Below, in pieces: positions 63,901 to 64,000 of a DNA stretch of 64,000 nucleotides. The notes beneath the pieces were generated by a model that saw only the letters and a list, made by a program, of their open reading frames with translations, was not told the origin of the DNA and made no database searches. Source of the stretch: Prorocentrum cordatum (lineage: Eukaryota > Sar > Dinophyceae > Prorocentrales > Prorocentraceae); contig CAUYUJ010014771.1 in NCBI GenBank assembly GCA_963575745.1, forward strand, positions 537,593 to 601,592, read 5' to 3'. Each line of letters opens with the position of its first letter. Within the stretch, counting starts at the first letter, position 1. A program made the translations under genes and the position numbers.

Positions 63901-64000
63901 TCATCATCACCATCGGCACAAGCGCCATTTGCGCCGAGCTCCACCCAGCAGGGAGACCTGCCTCCATCGGACGATCCATCTGGGATCGCACAGGAGCCTC
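60913..64000 (+). CDS. Copia-type Gag(-Pol) polyprotein, N-terminal 1,029 residues, runs off the window
   Basis: The frame is open from 60,811; the first ATG is 60,913 and no stop occurs to 64,000. Residues about 54-74 ('LVWSALALLSLIFFGTIFVT') and 162-180 ('ILGLVVFAIIWFALGAAIG') are strongly hydrophobic. Residues about 195-400 resemble the Gag core ('REYIYEVNAWLNVTSGRMTP', 'YIMFLLSMKFERLED', 'LPNFQLLTTILFRALGV'). A basic, Gly/Lys/Arg-rich stretch (about 515-605) precedes a perfect CX2CX4HX4C knuckle, CHECGSSDHLVRDC, at 607-620 (62,731-62,772). An acidic, proline-rich region follows. No protease motif appears before the edge. The local GC is lower and there are no repeats. This is the only intact retroelement frame in the window. 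A fusion with a membrane protein is possible; the first 180 residues may be non-Gag. Confidence 0.75.
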   Translation, partial: MCWKDHYIDLILSYSSTPHTVPSQQSDGCNLPGYMPYLSYQAHFRLGSGAGRTLVWSALALLSLIFFGTIFVTTYHPAPLLPVRLRGSIQEQEATREVRRLDDQTGTIYASSLRYHQPLGNEPTAQYLKQGRGDPPDRAPRRLDKALPQRDNAHHNRPSLHILGLVVFAIIWFALGAAIGHMRRGENSTDGQTHGPYRDPQGNVPFREYIYEVNAWLNVTSGRMTPQAQAAAIQRGLGGLARTLAMRVPADIINYGAGIDGVHTDPVTYIMFLLSMKFERLEDERQLTSGTQLIDFHVPHGERIDVTLTRFEMARLEAQSVGFDLPNFQLLTTILFRALGVGNQRAMQLLQPLNHQMPRTQQQYDELLERMRSIGHLSERSPGNIGSVFGRGRGSGSGNFYTTLTTEAQPGNGPSSIWADDPGESTASLAGDRSQPSWATSPPSREPQPHRSLWGESNPLTDGVSTYLGDEDFDSGTDTDTISSDGVEALDWSDIMNMDNDNQRAEHLFRLLQQAKRRWRRFTRKPVRRVRRRTRRSFKGKGKGKRGRRRLNGRGIAAFLQKRLSDEQHDEMFFGGKGRGKGRRETSGKGKGRRGNPRGRDGQVLKCHECGSSDHLVRDCPVKGNGKGRSTEVHFGSSEPSIEYLSLQDFEAMEQIFFTWVVGMDNVDELEAYGHGLYAYYLEYVRRFVMGSNELTPVEHGTLGNQPLSFYDWMFGNPGNIMAYESDDEDTTIEASPSEVQRNLEPPPEIPPGNRPSLMGEYPQTTEDLIEMESQAFVQAFIAGEPDTPLIPPGSLAPGEYGPRTLLQTLMRMHEILITGYPESQEHIEADIMTEQDTDACGSSELLLAALILIDSVHPQDVQRHLIYSRGRWRNALEMAIAMRGHDLPPPGWGLQAVGMRPNHTAMRNIAGQPVLGNEPEPTTVPPTPGQPSDAQTPAMQGNLPVPDTPMAIIIGSSTSEEVEGDGCGLDEDDVTILMMDVNGEEEVDFDPDESESSSPSAQAPFAPSSTQQGDLPPSDDPSGIAQEP
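62804..62825 (+). other. Spliced-leader-like sequence inside the polyprotein ORF
   Basis: CCGAAGTCC followed by ATTTTGGCTCAAG aligns with the SL core with one substitution and one inserted T; the last 15 bases are exact. It lies 31 bases after the zinc knuckle codons and is read as 'EVHFGSS' within the frame. Confidence 0.45.

Noticed and set aside
1-64000. tRNA or rRNA genes
   Set aside because: No stretch with a tRNA A/B box pair or rRNA core was recognised by eye; a covariance search could not be run.

Overview
The window is nuclear DNA of a dinoflagellate. The decisive evidence is an exact copy of the 21-nt core of the dinoflagellate trans-spliced leader (SL) at 12,253-12,273, immediately followed by an ATG. 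Two more SL-like relicts lie at 55,373 and 62,804. Other dinoflagellate features are high GC, very sparse genes, decayed Ty1/copia and LINE elements, long GGA/GAT microsatellites, and degenerate blocks rich in 'GGGGCCTCTTGGG'. The species cannot be fixed; a large-genome core dinoflagellate such as Prorocentrum is only a guess.

Layout. 1-23 kb: repeat-rich DNA with one convincing host exon (ClpS-like, 2,834-3,100), a decayed copia gag (8.4-10.0 kb), a large array of 77-bp repeats (10.8-12.1 kb) next to microsatellites, the exact SL relict, and several copies of a palindromic MITE-like element. 23,132-40,841: one composite LTR retrotransposon with diverged TG...CA terminal repeats about 220 bp long. 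Its order is gag, protease, integrase, reverse transcriptase, RNase H, so it is copia-type. It is broken in the RT by a LINE inserted on the opposite strand (about 30.1-35.3 kb) and in gag by a low-complexity block. About 4.7 kb of further plus-strand, decayed coding sequence lies between RNase H and the 3' LTR; it includes a Nudix-like box and a possible ADP-ribosyltransferase-like motif. 41-55 kb: almost entirely tandem repeats (8-bp GTGTCCGT, about 82 bp, 72 bp, GGATCC-rich, AAGCTA, 77 bp in two sequence families, TATGG). 55.4-56.0 kb: a 181-codon ORF preceded by a degenerate SL. 56.6-60.3 kb: four copies of a dispersed repeat, two of them about 99% identical. 60,913-64,000: a long uninterrupted ORF that leaves the window, the Gag part of an apparently intact copia-type polyprotein with a perfect CCHC knuckle and two predicted membrane segments.

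How it fits together. Most recognisable coding DNA belongs to retroelements. The retroelement proteins follow the usual scheme: Gag packages RNA, protease matures the polyprotein, integrase and RT/RNase H copy and insert the element. Except for the right-edge element they carry frameshifts, stops or lost metal ligands and are probably dead. The SL relicts suggest that processed mRNAs, not only transposons, have been reverse-transcribed back into this genome. Only the ClpS-like exon, the 55.4-kb ORF and the right-edge polyprotein look like possibly living coding sequence.
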